64,000 nt of DNA from Ruminiclostridium sufflavum DSM 19573 (GCF_003208175.1 NZ_QKMR01000004.1:143686-207685); one strand, 5' to 3'; numbered from the stretch's first letter, positions 45,451 to 55,365 are shown. Numbers and translations are program-made. Notes: generated by a model not told the origin, from the sequence alone.

Positions 45451-45622
45451 TGAATTGGTTGTGTTTGATTTTGAGATGGCATTACCCTGTAAAATGTAAG
45501 TCTACTTGACTAAGTATACCAAAAATTTAATTAAATGTAAAAAAATAGTTGATTCTCTTTATTATTGATGATATGATTATTTGATTGGATGCATTCTGAA
45601 AATAATTGGAGGATTAAAATCT

Positions 45623-46897
45623 ATGAATAAACAAAAGAAGTATATTATTATTACTTTATTATTAGTACTTTGTTGCACATTACTCATGTCTAGTTTTGTT
45701 TTTGCTACTGATTCTGATATAGATATAAACTCAGATGTCGCACAAAGTATAATATACCAAATGGTTCAATCTATAAACAATAAAGACTGGGGCACATATT
45801 CTGAATTGCAACTAGATGAATACAAGGATAGTTTAAAGGATTTTTTACTTAATACTGATAACCAGCAATCCAGCATCGGAATATTAAGTGTGCAATCTGC
45901 ATCAATAAAGGAAATTAAAGCACTTCCAAAAGCAGCTTTAACAGGTATTGTTGATTTAGAAAGTTACACATTAAAATACGGTGATGTCTATTCCTTTTTA
46001 GTTGGTACTACATATAAAGTAAAAAAAGAAAGCAAGTACTTTTTGAATGGAGTTAACTATAACATAATTTTAGTAGGAAAAGAAAATGATAAATGGAAAA
46101 TAGTTTTTAATGGAGATGCCCCTCTTGAAGTTCTACGCCCTAAAGGATACGGTTTTAATAGCGATGATGAAACATCATCATTGAAAGTTATACAAGAGAA
46201 GTATAAAGGCAATATCATTAATAAAAAAGGGGCATTATTATCTACAAACAAGAAAGTCTCAGAAACCAGCACTAATGCTAAAATACTTGAGGTAAGTGCT
46301 GTTCAAAGTAGTTCTGTGTCATCCTTTACTTTACAAGAACCAGCAATAATTGCTGTGTATCATATGTATGGTAATTCATCGTTAACAGGTAAAGCAGACC
46401 CGTATTATCACACAACAACATACCCATCTTTTGATGTTGAATATGTTAGTGACTGTTTACCTGTTGAGGTTTATGATTCTTGGGACATAAAAGCTCTTTG
46501 TGCTTGTGCGTTAGCTGTTAAAGAATATGGTTGGTATAATATTTTACATCCTAAGACACCTGCATCAACATATGGAGCAGATGTAGTTGATACAGTATCA
46601 GATCAAAGGTATGAGTATAATTCGCATACTCTAGCTCCTAATTGTAACAATGCCGCTATTCTTGAAACATCTATATGTATTAGAAGTTCTAGTGATAATA
46701 TTTTTAACGCACAATACAGAGCCGGAACATCAGGAAGTCCAGGTACACAGTATGGTGGAGTACTCTCCCAATATGGAACACAGTATCTTGCGACAACTGG
46801 TGGATACTCTAATGCTATATCTATTTTAAGATATTATTATAGCTATTCAGACAAATCTTCAGGAGATATTAAAATTTTTAATGTAAATTATCCATAA
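45623..46897 (+). CDS. Secreted SpoIID/LytB-like protein
   Basis: A 424-aa protein with a signal peptide (YIIITLLLVLCCTLLMSSFV, cut after VFA). From about residue 275 a SpoIID-like domain is seen: CLPVEVYDSWDIKALCACAL, then AVKEYGWYNI and a Gly/Gln-rich end (GGVLSQYGTQYLATTGGYSN). SpoIID proteins cleave denuded glycan strands or activate amidases. The N-terminal half is unfamiliar. ATG 45623 follows TGGAGG. Cell-wall or sporulation role is inferred. Confidence 0.6.
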   Translation: MNKQKKYIIITLLLVLCCTLLMSSFVFATDSDIDINSDVAQSIIYQMVQSINNKDWGTYSELQLDEYKDSLKDFLLNTDNQQSSIGILSVQSASIKEIKALPKAALTGIVDLESYTLKYGDVYSFLVGTTYKVKKESKYFLNGVNYNIILVGKENDKWKIVFNGDAPLEVLRPKGYGFNSDDETSSLKVIQEKYKGNIINKKGALLSTNKKVSETSTNAKILEVSAVQSSSVSSFTLQEPAIIAVYHMYGNSSLTGKADPYYHTTTYPSFDVEYVSDCLPVEVYDSWDIKALCACALAVKEYGWYNILHPKTPASTYGADVVDTVSDQRYEYNSHTLAPNCNNAAILETSICIRSSSDNIFNAQYRAGTSGSPGTQYGGVLSQYGTQYLATTGGYSNAISILRYYYSYSDKSSGDIKIFNVNYP

Positions 46898-46934
46898 CTT
46901 TTATTGTATTTAATTTAAAATTAAAAATATTGAA

Positions 46935-46974
46935 GAGAAAATTGCATACGCTATATTAGAATGCAATTTTTCTC
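46935..46974 (+). terminator. Terminator after the SpoIID-like gene
   Basis: GAGAAAATTGCAT (46935-46947) pairs with ATGCAATTTTTCTC (46961-46974), one bulged base, around a 13-base loop. Confidence 0.6.
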
Positions 46975-47011
46975 TCCAACAAATAGTAGTAGGATTTAAT
47001 TTGGAGGTTTT

Positions 47012-47608
47012 ATGAGAAAATTAATAGTAATTTTAAGTATGTTTTTTTTATTGGTTCTGACTACTTCTTGCGGAGAAAAGGTTTCTAATGGCAATTCTAA
47101 CCAGCAAGCAGGTAGTACTCAATATAATGATGAAAATAGTACTGCTACGCAGCAAACAGATGCTGGGAGTACTAATAAATCAATTGAATTACTACTTGAC
47201 AAAAAAATAGAAACTAGCAGCTATTCAGTATCTATTCCTAAAAGCTGGTCTTATGAAGAAGTTAATAGTGATATTTTGAATCTAAAAAAAGATAATGTCC
47301 AAATTGGGGGAATATATATTCAGCCATACTATAAGGATGTAGAAGAGCCTGTAAGTAGCTTGCTTCCTAATCATACTGAAATTATTGATTCAAAAAAATT
47401 AACAGGCTTCTTTACTGAAACACAAGAAATGCATGTAGTTAGCACGGAACCAGCTGTTTCAGGAGATAGTAATAGCGAAAATTGGATATATGTATTCTTC
47501 GTAAAAGATAAAGAAGTTGTTTATGAAATCTTCTTTAATACTAAATTTATTGATGAAAGTAATATTCTAAATATAGCAAAGAGTTTTAAATTAAGCTCTG
47601 GTACATAA
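47012..47608 (+). CDS. Lipoprotein of unknown function
   Basis: A 198-aa protein. The signal sequence ends in the lipobox LTTSC (Cys near residue 20), then a Ser/Asn/Gln/Thr linker to about 65, followed by a domain starting YSVSIPKSWSYEEV, resembling PsbP-like or similar small surface domains. No catalytic motif. A GGAGG site precedes the ATG. Found between two copies of a methyltransferase-like gene. Confidence 0.7.
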   Translation: MRKLIVILSMFFLLVLTTSCGEKVSNGNSNQQAGSTQYNDENSTATQQTDAGSTNKSIELLLDKKIETSSYSVSIPKSWSYEEVNSDILNLKKDNVQIGGIYIQPYYKDVEEPVSSLLPNHTEIIDSKKLTGFFTETQEMHVVSTEPAVSGDSNSENWIYVFFVKDKEVVYEIFFNTKFIDESNILNIAKSFKLSSGT

Positions 47609-47753
47609 TTCCATAAACTAAAATTTTATTCAAACCACCAATTTATCAAGCTCCCGATTCAAGTTAGTCTCGAACTTCTGCAAAGCTTTGTACCCGATAT
47701 ATAATTAATTATAATACTGTTTGAATAGCAAATAACAAAGAAGCTTTGCATAT

Positions 47754-48782
47754 TTATACAAATTTATACCGGAAACCGGGATTTTCGCTTATAACATATT
47801 GAAAGCTTATCTTATCTGACGGAATCCGGCTCTGCTTTAAGGATATCAATCTTTTAGGCAGATTCAGAGAGCACTGGTAGTCAGTTAATTCAATATCACC
47901 AAATACTTGAATATATGTTAATAAATTTAAGTCGTTATATTCGCTGTCTATATCAGAAGGTAATTCTGCAATAACCTCGGGGAATTCACATGAGCCGTCT
48001 GGTGCATTCTTGACAGCACAGGCTGAGAAGGTTGATTTATTCAGCTCAAATATTGTTTTTAGCGGGTGATAGTATTTTTGCCTGCCGGAGCAGGGATCGG
48101 CAAGCCTTTTCATAACCCTTGAAGGACTCATTAATACTGCGTCTATTTTAATATTTTGAGGAAGCAGGATGCCCTCGGGCAGCATTTGAGAAACAAGATT
48201 CAAGGCTATTGAAACATGAGGCTCTTTTTGCAAGGCATTCTGCATGGTTTCAGTCAGAACTATATGTATCGGATTAAGCTTGTCAGCCTGATAAGTTGTA
48301 GCATCGCACTGCACAATCTTATTTACATAGTCCTTCGCTTGGAAGGCGGCAATATTGCTTTTTAGAAACCTTATGCTTTCCGGGTTTATTTCAAGGAGGG
48401 TAAAGCTGATTTCTTCGCTTGTAAAGACAGTAGTCATTGGCATAGCAATCGTGGCAAACGGGCCTGTGCCTGCGTACAATATGTGTATGCGGGTGTCGGG
48501 GAATTTTTCCCGGGCAGCTTTTATTGCTGAGTAAAGCCCTCTTATGAAATATTTGGTTCTCAGTATTTCTTTCACACACATGGCAGCCCATGTGGCACCT
48601 ATCGCTTTTCCTTTTGCAAGATATACATCCTCCCTGTTTTTATCGTCATCCGCATCTAACCCGGATGTGCTCAAAAATAGTGAATATAAGGCATCAATCG
48701 CTTTGGTCAACTCCGGATAATTATCCTCCGGATTAAGCAGAATCCTAGTTATATTATGTAATTTCTCGGTGTTTTTTTGCAT
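47754..48782 (-). CDS. SAM-dependent methyltransferase-like protein
   Basis: A 342-aa protein. The glycine motif IHILYAGTGPFATIAMP, then LLEINPESIRFL and VQCDATTYQ are SAM-binding motifs I, post-I and II. An N-terminal helical domain of about 95 residues precedes it. Substrate unknown; the layout resembles class I methyltransferases of the PRMT5/phytanoyl-like type. GGAGG lies just before ATG 48782 on the minus strand. Confidence 0.7.
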   Translation of the reverse strand: MQKNTEKLHNITRILLNPEDNYPELTKAIDALYSLFLSTSGLDADDDKNREDVYLAKGKAIGATWAAMCVKEILRTKYFIRGLYSAIKAAREKFPDTRIHILYAGTGPFATIAMPMTTVFTSEEISFTLLEINPESIRFLKSNIAAFQAKDYVNKIVQCDATTYQADKLNPIHIVLTETMQNALQKEPHVSIALNLVSQMLPEGILLPQNIKIDAVLMSPSRVMKRLADPCSGRQKYYHPLKTIFELNKSTFSACAVKNAPDGSCEFPEVIAELPSDIDSEYNDLNLLTYIQVFGDIELTDYQCSLNLPKRLISLKQSRIPSDKISFQYVISENPGFRYKFV

Positions 48783-49001
48783 ATAAACCTCCACGCCTGA
48801 TTTGGGTACAAAACATAGTAAAAAATTTAATTTTAATACAATTATTATATCTAAATCCAGATACTAATAAAAGTTGAATATAAATTTTATAATATGTAAA
48901 TAATACGCAATGGTAGCAAAAAAAATTAATATATGCAAATTGAGGCTGGTTTGAAAAATGCGAAGTTTATATTTTGTGCATTCATTGTTCTCTTCGCATA
49001 T

Positions 49002-49088
49002 CAAAAAGCAGCGAGCGGCTTTTTGTGGATTTGTGTCGCCGGTGATACTGGCAAAAATGCGGTAGCATAATAATAAAGAGCGTACCGC
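49002..49088 (+). other. Two hairpins in the gap before the cyanophycin operon
   Basis: CAAAAAGC (49002-49009) pairs with GCTTTTTG (49018-49025) around an 8-base loop, usable in either direction as a weak terminator. GCGGTA (49059-49064) pairs with TACCGC (49083-49088) and is followed by CACGAAAGCCTT, a sequence reminiscent of the CACGAAGGCTT hairpins near 33170 and 33779. The rest of 48783-49001 shows nothing I recognise. Confidence 0.35.
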
Positions 49089-49138
49089 CACGAAAGCCTT
49101 ACTAAAAATTTATGCCCGAACTGGGCGTGGAGGGTATT

Positions 49139-49396
49139 ATGAATAATATTCAAAATATTTTGGGACTGAGTGCCAGTGAAAGCATTAAAAAGACATTATT
49201 ACTTTTGACAGGCTGGACATCTGCTGTTTTAGCATTGTTTATATTTCCGTTTGTTTTTGGGATGATGGGTGTAATTTGCGGTATCCTTGCTACAAAGAAT
49301 AATAGGAGCAGAATCGGAATTTACCTTGTTGTATCTTCGATTGTTCTTATGGGAGTGGGATTGGCCTTAAATGCCAGAATTATGCCCGGAATTTAA
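49139..49396 (+). CDS. Small two-helix membrane protein before cphB
   Basis: An 85-aa protein with two membrane helices (about 22-50 and 60-80) and a polar N-terminus. GGAGG precedes the ATG with a 5-base gap; an upstream in-frame ATG at 49112 lacks a site. It is 45 bases before cyanophycinase, so a membrane partner of the cyanophycin genes is possible. No family recognised. Confidence 0.6.
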   Translation: MNNIQNILGLSASESIKKTLLLLTGWTSAVLALFIFPFVFGMMGVICGILATKNNRSRIGIYLVVSSIVLMGVGLALNARIMPGI

Positions 49397-49441
49397 CAAT
49401 AATAGTAACCGGTATGGCTCCGGGATATGCTGGAGGGAATA

Positions 49442-50257
49442 ATGAGTGAATTGGTGAATGGTAACCTTTTAATAATCGGGGGAGCAGAGGACAAGTGGGG
49501 GCAAAGCTCGGTATTAAAGCATGCGATTGAAATGTGCGGAGGTGCTGAGTCAAAAATAATTGTTTTAACCACTGCGACGCAGAAACCGCAAGAGGTAGGA
49601 GAAGAATACAGGACAGTATTCACACGTCTGGGAGTCAAAAAGCTTGATATTTTAAATATTGATAATAGAAATGATGCAAATGAAGACTCTGTGGCACAAC
49701 TAATATCAGGTGCGGCAGGTATTTTTTTTACTGGAGGAGACCAGCTGCGGATTACGAGTATATTGGGCGGAACAAAAGCATTTAAGGGGCTATTGGAGGC
49801 TTATATGCACGGGGTTCCTATTATTGGGACGAGCGCAGGTGCATCGGCAATGAGCAGCACAATGATTGTAGACGGAAACAGTAATTCAGCTGCCAGAAAA
49901 TGTACATTAGGGATGTCTCCCGGATTGGGGCTTCTTAATCAAGTAATAATTGACCAGCATTTCGAACAGAGGGGGAGGTTAGGCAGACTTCTTGTAGGAG
50001 TTGCCCAGAATCCTTCAATATTGGGTATAGGGATAGATGAGGATACGGCAATTAAGGTACAGTCTAATGCTTCTTTCGAAGTAGTCGGCACAAACTGTGT
50101 TACTGTAATTGATGGAACTACTATAAAAAAATCTAATGTTTCAGAGCTTAATCCGGAGGAAATGATAGCATTATCAAATGTTACAATCCATGTCCTGCCT
50201 TGTGGCTTCGGATTTGATTTAATCAACAGAACAGTAAAAAAAACTAGAGTTATCTAA
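49442..50257 (+). CDS. cphB: Cyanophycinase
   Basis: A 271-aa serine exopeptidase of the peptidase S51 family. The nucleophile motif GTSAGASAM lies at about residues 130-138, and the QHFEQRGRLGRL region follows. It cleaves cyanophycin (poly-aspartate with arginine side chains) to beta-Asp-Arg dipeptides. ATG 49442 follows GGAGGG; ATG 49427 is in frame but overlaps it. Adjacent to cphA, 19 bases apart. Confidence 0.88.
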   Translation: MSELVNGNLLIIGGAEDKWGQSSVLKHAIEMCGGAESKIIVLTTATQKPQEVGEEYRTVFTRLGVKKLDILNIDNRNDANEDSVAQLISGAAGIFFTGGDQLRITSILGGTKAFKGLLEAYMHGVPIIGTSAGASAMSSTMIVDGNSNSAARKCTLGMSPGLGLLNQVIIDQHFEQRGRLGRLLVGVAQNPSILGIGIDEDTAIKVQSNASFEVVGTNCVTVIDGTTIKKSNVSELNPEEMIALSNVTIHVLPCGFGFDLINRTVKKTRVI

Positions 50258-50276
50258 TCTTAGGAGGTCTTTTCAG

Positions 50277-52979
50277 GTGCAGATTCAAAGCATTTATTGC
50301 TTTCAAGGTAGAAATATATACAGTCATAAGCCGGTAATCCGTATGGTAGTAGACATAGGAATATTTGAAGCCGGTCCTACCAGAGAGATACCCGGTTTTA
50401 ACAAAAAACTGCTTAAAAAATTTCCTAAAATAGCGGAGCATACCTGTGGCTTGGGTTATGCGGGAGGCTTCGGGGAAAGATTGATTGAAGGTACTTATAT
50501 TGGTCATGTTGCCGAACACTTGATTTTAGAAATTCATAATATTATGGGGTATTCTGTGAAGTATGGTAAAACGCGGCAAATTGGAAATTCATCCAGATAT
50601 TATATAATTTTTGAGTATATAAATGAAGCTTTTTCTGTTGAGTGCGGCAAAAAGGTTATAGAAATAGTTAAAGCGTTTGCAGAGGACAAGCTTATTGATA
50701 TTGACAAAATACTTAATGATTTAAAAAAAATATCTTTAGAAACGGATATGGGACCCAGCACAAGAGCAATATACGAGGCGGCAAGGAGAAGAAATATTCC
50801 TGTTTCCAGAGTTGGTACAGGAAGTCTTTTAAAGCTTGGGTATGGAAGAGGCAGCAGGATAATCCAAGCTTCTCTTACAGACAGTACCAGCTGCATTACT
50901 GCGGATATTGTATCTGACAAGCAGCTTACAAAAAAAATATTAATGGATAATATGCTGCCCGTTCCATATGGAGTTGTTGTTCAGACCGAGGAAGATGCCA
51001 TTGAAGCAATACAAAGAGTTGGATTTCCATTGGTTGTTAAACCGGCAGATGCAAACCAAGGGAAAGGAGTAACAGTAAATATAGTATCTGAAGAACAAAT
51101 ACCAGCTGCTATTTGTGAGGCTAAAAAATATTCCGGGAAAATAATTATAGAAAAATATATTCACGGGAAAGATTATCGTGTTTTGGTTGTGGGCAACAGG
51201 GTTTGTGCAGTTGCTGAAAGAAGGCCTCCGGAAGTTACAGGCGATGGCTGCAGCACAATTTCTGAGCTGGTCAGGCGGGAGAATTTGAACCCTTTGAGGG
51301 GGGCAGACCATGAAAAGCCGTTAACCTATATACGTCTTGATGAAATAGCTGTAAATTATATCAGGTCTCAGGGATATACACCGGATAGCATTCCGATGCA
51401 GGGAGAAACAGTGAGACTTAGAAAAAACGGGAATATAAGCACCGGCGGAACTGCCAGAAACTGTACGGATCAAATTCACCCCAGGAATGTATCCTATGCC
51501 GTAGCGGCTGCCAGAGCCGTGGGGCTGGACATTGCAGGAATTGATTTTGCCGCGGAGGATATTTCCTGTCCGATAGATTTGAATGAAGGAGCAATTATTG
51601 AGGTGAATGCTGCTCCGGGACTCAGAATGCATCTTCATCCAAGTGAGGGTGAGCCTGTAGAGGTTGCGGAGGATATACTGAAAATGATATATCCTGAGGA
51701 AAAGGACTATAGTATTCCAATTGCAGCTATTACAGGTACAAATGGCAAGACTACCACCACAAGACTTATTAAGCATACCTTTTCAATAATGGGCTTGAAT
51801 GTCGGAATGACTTCTACCAGCGGAATATACGTTGGGAATACATGTGTTCAAGGAGGTGATATGACAGGGCCGGCCAGTGCAGGCATCATTTTGTCGGATA
51901 AGTCGGTAGATGTGGCAGTGCTGGAAACTGCAAGAGGCGGTATAGTCAGGAAAGGGCTTGGCTATGATCTTGCCGATGTAGGTGTTTTAGTCAACATAAG
52001 TGATGACCATCTGGGCATTGACGGTATAAATACCATAGAGGAGCTTGCGGATATAAAGGCACTTGTTATTGAGGCTATAAAGCCCGATGGATATGCTGTT
52101 TTAAATGCCGATGACGATATGACTCCTTATATGCTAAGTAAGGTTAGAAGTAATGTCATTATGTTTAGCAGGACTAAAACTAATGCCCTTCTTAAAAAGC
52201 ATTGCAAAAACTCCGGTAATATTGCGGTATTCGTAAGAGAAGGCTACATCTGGGTGAAAGTAAATGCAAAAAGCATCCCTCTTATAGACCTGAATGATAT
52301 CCCTATAACCTTTGGAGGTCTTGTTGACTGCAATATTGAAAATGCCTTGGCAGCAGTATCGGCGCTGGTTGGAATGAAAGTGCCTATGGAAATTATAAAA
52401 AAGGGTATGGAAACCTTCCGGCCGGATATAGAGCTTAATCCCGGCAGGTTTAACATATTTGATATGGGCGAATTTAAAGTTATGCTGGATTATAGCCATA
52501 ATATAGCAGGCTATACCGCAGTTATAAAATTTGTACAAAAGCTGAAGGCCAAGCGGCTGGTGGGTATAGTGGGAATGCCCGGAGACAGGCTGGATTCTAA
52601 TATAAAAGAGGTTGGAGAGCTCTGCGCGAAAGCCTTTGAAAAGCTTTATATCAAAGAAGATATTGATTTAAGAGGCCGTAAAAAAGGAGAGGTTGCGGAT
52701 ATTCTCAAAACCAGTATAATAAATTCAGGGGGAAAAAAAGAAGATGTTGAAATAATATTAAGTGAAACCGAGGCTCTTGAAAAGGCTATGCTGGATGCAC
52801 GGCCCGGAGATATGATAGCTTTGTTTTTTGAAGAACTGGACAAGGCTATTCAATTGATATCTAAATTTAAGCAGGAGCAGGAAAGTACTGATTTCATCAT
52901 CCGGAACAGTATAAATACAGGTAAGGCTGATGTGACGGAGAGAGAAAAGCCTTCTTTTAAATCTTCGTATAAAAATTGA
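50277..52979 (+). CDS. cphA: Cyanophycin synthetase
   Basis: A 900-aa protein with a cyanophycin synthetase N-domain (about 1-160), an ATP-grasp domain (about 215-470, with VVKPADANQGKGV), then a Mur-ligase-like domain from about 485 with P-loop AITGTNGKTTTTR. The two catalytic centres add Asp to the backbone and Arg to its side chain. AGGAGG precedes the GTG start. A nitrogen-carbon reserve, known also from spores of some clostridia. Confidence 0.92.
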   Translation: MQIQSIYCFQGRNIYSHKPVIRMVVDIGIFEAGPTREIPGFNKKLLKKFPKIAEHTCGLGYAGGFGERLIEGTYIGHVAEHLILEIHNIMGYSVKYGKTRQIGNSSRYYIIFEYINEAFSVECGKKVIEIVKAFAEDKLIDIDKILNDLKKISLETDMGPSTRAIYEAARRRNIPVSRVGTGSLLKLGYGRGSRIIQASLTDSTSCITADIVSDKQLTKKILMDNMLPVPYGVVVQTEEDAIEAIQRVGFPLVVKPADANQGKGVTVNIVSEEQIPAAICEAKKYSGKIIIEKYIHGKDYRVLVVGNRVCAVAERRPPEVTGDGCSTISELVRRENLNPLRGADHEKPLTYIRLDEIAVNYIRSQGYTPDSIPMQGETVRLRKNGNISTGGTARNCTDQIHPRNVSYAVAAARAVGLDIAGIDFAAEDISCPIDLNEGAIIEVNAAPGLRMHLHPSEGEPVEVAEDILKMIYPEEKDYSIPIAAITGTNGKTTTTRLIKHTFSIMGLNVGMTSTSGIYVGNTCVQGGDMTGPASAGIILSDKSVDVAVLETARGGIVRKGLGYDLADVGVLVNISDDHLGIDGINTIEELADIKALVIEAIKPDGYAVLNADDDMTPYMLSKVRSNVIMFSRTKTNALLKKHCKNSGNIAVFVREGYIWVKVNAKSIPLIDLNDIPITFGGLVDCNIENALAAVSALVGMKVPMEIIKKGMETFRPDIELNPGRFNIFDMGEFKVMLDYSHNIAGYTAVIKFVQKLKAKRLVGIVGMPGDRLDSNIKEVGELCAKAFEKLYIKEDIDLRGRKKGEVADILKTSIINSGGKKEDVEIILSETEALEKAMLDARPGDMIALFFEELDKAIQLISKFKQEQESTDFIIRNSINTGKADVTEREKPSFKSSYKN

Positions 52980-53032
52980 ATATTAATTTTACCTGTAATA
53001 TAAAGGATTTCATTTTAATCCGTTTAACCCCG

Positions 53033-53075
53033 ATTATCGTCCGATGGAACGGGCCTTTCGGTCGATAGTAATTAA
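53033..53075. repeat. Copy of the ACTATCGG palindromic repeat
   Basis: On the minus strand this reads AAAAGTTAATTACTATCG, then CCGAAAGGCCCGTTCCATC and an inverted arm. It shares the arm with 37545-37577 and 62515-62560, suggesting a family of short hairpins located between genes. Confidence 0.55.
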
Positions 53076-53179
53076 CTTTTTATATGGTACAATAGAGGAA
53101 TATGTAATATAATGTAACGTGTACGGGCTTTTATATAGAAAAGCTTTAAAAGCAGTATATAAGCACTTGGGGGGTAGCA

Positions 53180-53803
53180 ATGCCGGAGGTTTATTATTAT
53201 GTTAAGCTGGAAGAGGTATCGGATATTACTGATTGCGGGCTTAAGCTGTCTGAATTTTATGATAAGGAAGTAATAATTGAAAATGAAAAAAAACAGTGCT
53301 TTTCTGCACTTCTGAATCCTAAGGATGACATGGAACTATACGGGTCAGCCTCTTTCTGTTGTTTAAAGCTGCAGGTGAAAAGTGAAAAATGTTTTGTTGC
53401 TGACAGGTTCATATTTGAAACTGTTCAGGACAATAATATAGAGCTGTACTATAAAACAATTATTCCCATAGAAAAATATATGTTTGGAACATACAGGCTT
53501 CCTGAGTGCCTTATTACCACTACTATTTTACCGGATGAGGCTTATATTCTGGATAAAAGGATAGATTCACCGATTATTTATTCCAATTCCGAGGAATTGT
53601 ATATAAATAATATCTTACAAGATCTCAGGGATAATTATGCAGAAATGGATAATGTGCTGCTTTATCTTTTTCTTGATAACCTTACTGTTATGGGAAGGCT
53701 TGAAAAGGTTGAGAACATTAACGCAGGAATGACTATTTTCAAAAATGAGTCCGGCAAGACTTATTGCATTAAAAAACCGGATTTCAGCAGCTTTTGCCCT
53801 TAA
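53180..53803 (+). CDS. Conserved-looking protein of unknown function
   Basis: A 207-aa soluble protein with no signal, helix or motif that I recognise. It is rich in acidic residues and aromatic residues (ELYYKTIIPIEKY; LYLFLDNLTVMG). GGGGGG before the ATG is a strong site. It lies 44 bases before birA. Confidence 0.6.
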   Translation: MPEVYYYVKLEEVSDITDCGLKLSEFYDKEVIIENEKKQCFSALLNPKDDMELYGSASFCCLKLQVKSEKCFVADRFIFETVQDNNIELYYKTIIPIEKYMFGTYRLPECLITTTILPDEAYILDKRIDSPIIYSNSEELYINNILQDLRDNYAEMDNVLLYLFLDNLTVMGRLEKVENINAGMTIFKNESGKTYCIKKPDFSSFCP

Positions 53804-53847
53804 AGCTGTCAGAAACAGTCAGAAGGTCATGAGGAGAGGAGGCCAAA

Positions 53848-54828
53848 TTGAAAAACCTGATTTTGGAAAAATTGAAGCAGAAAAAGGACTATACCTCGGG
53901 GGAAGAACTGAGCGGACTTTTTAATGTTTCAAGAACAGCTATATGGAAGCATATAAATGAGCTGAGAAAAGAAGGCTATCACATAATATCATCTACAAGG
54001 AAGGGCTATCAGCTTGTTGATACGCCGGATATATTGGACAGCAGAGAAGTGAGAATTCCTGCCGGTCAGCTGATAGGCAAGGAGATAATTCATTTTGAAG
54101 AGATTGATTCTACAAATAACTATGCTAAAAAAATTGCAAACGAAGGGTGCAGGGACGGAACGGTTGTTGTTTCAGAGAGGCAGACAATGGCAAGGGGCAG
54201 AGTCGGAAGACAGTGGGAGTCATTTACAAATGAGGGCTTATGGTTTTCAATTGTTCTGAGACCTGATTTGGAGCCTGAATATATCAAGATAGTTACGCTT
54301 GCCGCCGCAGTTGCCGTAGTGGAAGGGATATCTGAGGTGCAAGGAATAGTTTGCGGAATCAAGTGGCCGAATGATATAATATTAAATGGCCGTAAGTTAG
54401 GCGGGATTCTGACAGAATTAAGCGCTGAGCCTGAACATATAAATTATGTGGTGGTTGGTATCGGAATTAACATTAATCAGGATAAAAATTCTTTTAATGC
54501 TGAAATTAAGAATAAAGCCACATCCCTCAGAATACATACAGGAGAAACGGTTTCGCGGGTCAGACTATTAGAGGGCATTTTAACCGGATTTGACAGGATT
54601 TACAGTATAATGCTTCAAAGAAGGACCCAGGAAATAATAGATAGCTGGAGCGGTTATTCAGTAACACTTGGAAAAGAAGTTAAGATAGTTTTAAAGAATA
54701 CTGAGTATATTGGGTTAGCCCAATCCATAGCTTCGGACGGCAGGCTGATAGTTAAGTGTAATGATGGAGTGATAAGAGAAATAGCAGCAGGTGAAATACA
54801 GGTAAGAGGCTTGCTTGGCTATACATGA
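53848..54828 (+). CDS. birA: Bifunctional biotin ligase/repressor
   Basis: A 326-aa protein. An N-terminal winged helix (TSGEELSGLFNVSRTAIWKH) is followed by the ligase domain with SERQTMARGRVGRQW (biotin-AMP binding) and KWPNDIILNGRKLGGILTE. The C-terminal SH3-like domain closes it. It attaches biotin to carboxylases and represses biotin genes. TTG start after GAGGAGG. Confidence 0.9.
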   Translation: MKNLILEKLKQKKDYTSGEELSGLFNVSRTAIWKHINELRKEGYHIISSTRKGYQLVDTPDILDSREVRIPAGQLIGKEIIHFEEIDSTNNYAKKIANEGCRDGTVVVSERQTMARGRVGRQWESFTNEGLWFSIVLRPDLEPEYIKIVTLAAAVAVVEGISEVQGIVCGIKWPNDIILNGRKLGGILTELSAEPEHINYVVVGIGININQDKNSFNAEIKNKATSLRIHTGETVSRVRLLEGILTGFDRIYSIMLQRRTQEIIDSWSGYSVTLGKEVKIVLKNTEYIGLAQSIASDGRLIVKCNDGVIREIAAGEIQVRGLLGYT

Positions 54829-54870
54829 CATGTTTTTTCAACTAATATAAAGCGTAGGAGGAACTTATCA

Positions 54871-55341
54871 GTGGTTAAAAAGAATGAACACCATAAAAAG
54901 AATGATTTACAGGCGAATACATCCGCACCATTAAATTCTGCTCAAAAAGTCGGAGAATTTAATCATAAAGAGAATAATACGAGGAACAGCCGCCCACCAA
55001 GAGAAAATCAGCAAAGGGAAAACAACAATCAGCAGAAAGAGCACCAGCGCAGAGACCCAAAAAGAGAAAATACTGCTCGTGTTAATCAGGCAAGGGATGG
55101 CATTCAAAAAGAAAATCCGCAGAAGGAAAATCACCAGAAGAACTATCATAGAGAAAATAACAGCCAAAACAGAGAAAACGGCAAGGAGAACAGGGAAGCC
55201 TACCGGCAGCATTATCAAAGACCTGCAATTAAGCCAAAGGCAGAGGAGACGGTTGAAGACATTGCATCTGATATCGTCAGGATAGAGAAGGAAATTGATC
55301 TTGAAATCAAAGAAATAAAGAGCTTAAGGCTTGGCTTATAG
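54871..55341 (+). CDS. Low-complexity charged protein between birA and coaX
   Basis: A 156-aa protein of Asn/Glu/Arg/Gln/Lys repeats (NRE, QKE, REN) from about residue 30 to 125, then a short helical end DIASDIVRIEKEIDLEIKEI. No fold is predicted for the middle, so it may be an RNA- or nucleic-acid-binding tail, or a wall-less linker. GTG start after GTAGGAGG. Family not recognised. Confidence 0.6.
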   Translation: MVKKNEHHKKNDLQANTSAPLNSAQKVGEFNHKENNTRNSRPPRENQQRENNNQQKEHQRRDPKRENTARVNQARDGIQKENPQKENHQKNYHRENNSQNRENGKENREAYRQHYQRPAIKPKAEETVEDIASDIVRIEKEIDLEIKEIKSLRLGL

Positions 55342-55365
55342 TTTTAGCCCTATTGCGGAGGAAAC

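Noticed and set aside
42105-48782. Prophage or integrated element explaining the AT-rich patch
   Set aside because: No integrase, phage structural gene or attachment repeat was seen; the MBOAT, SGNH and lipoprotein genes are ordinary surface genes.
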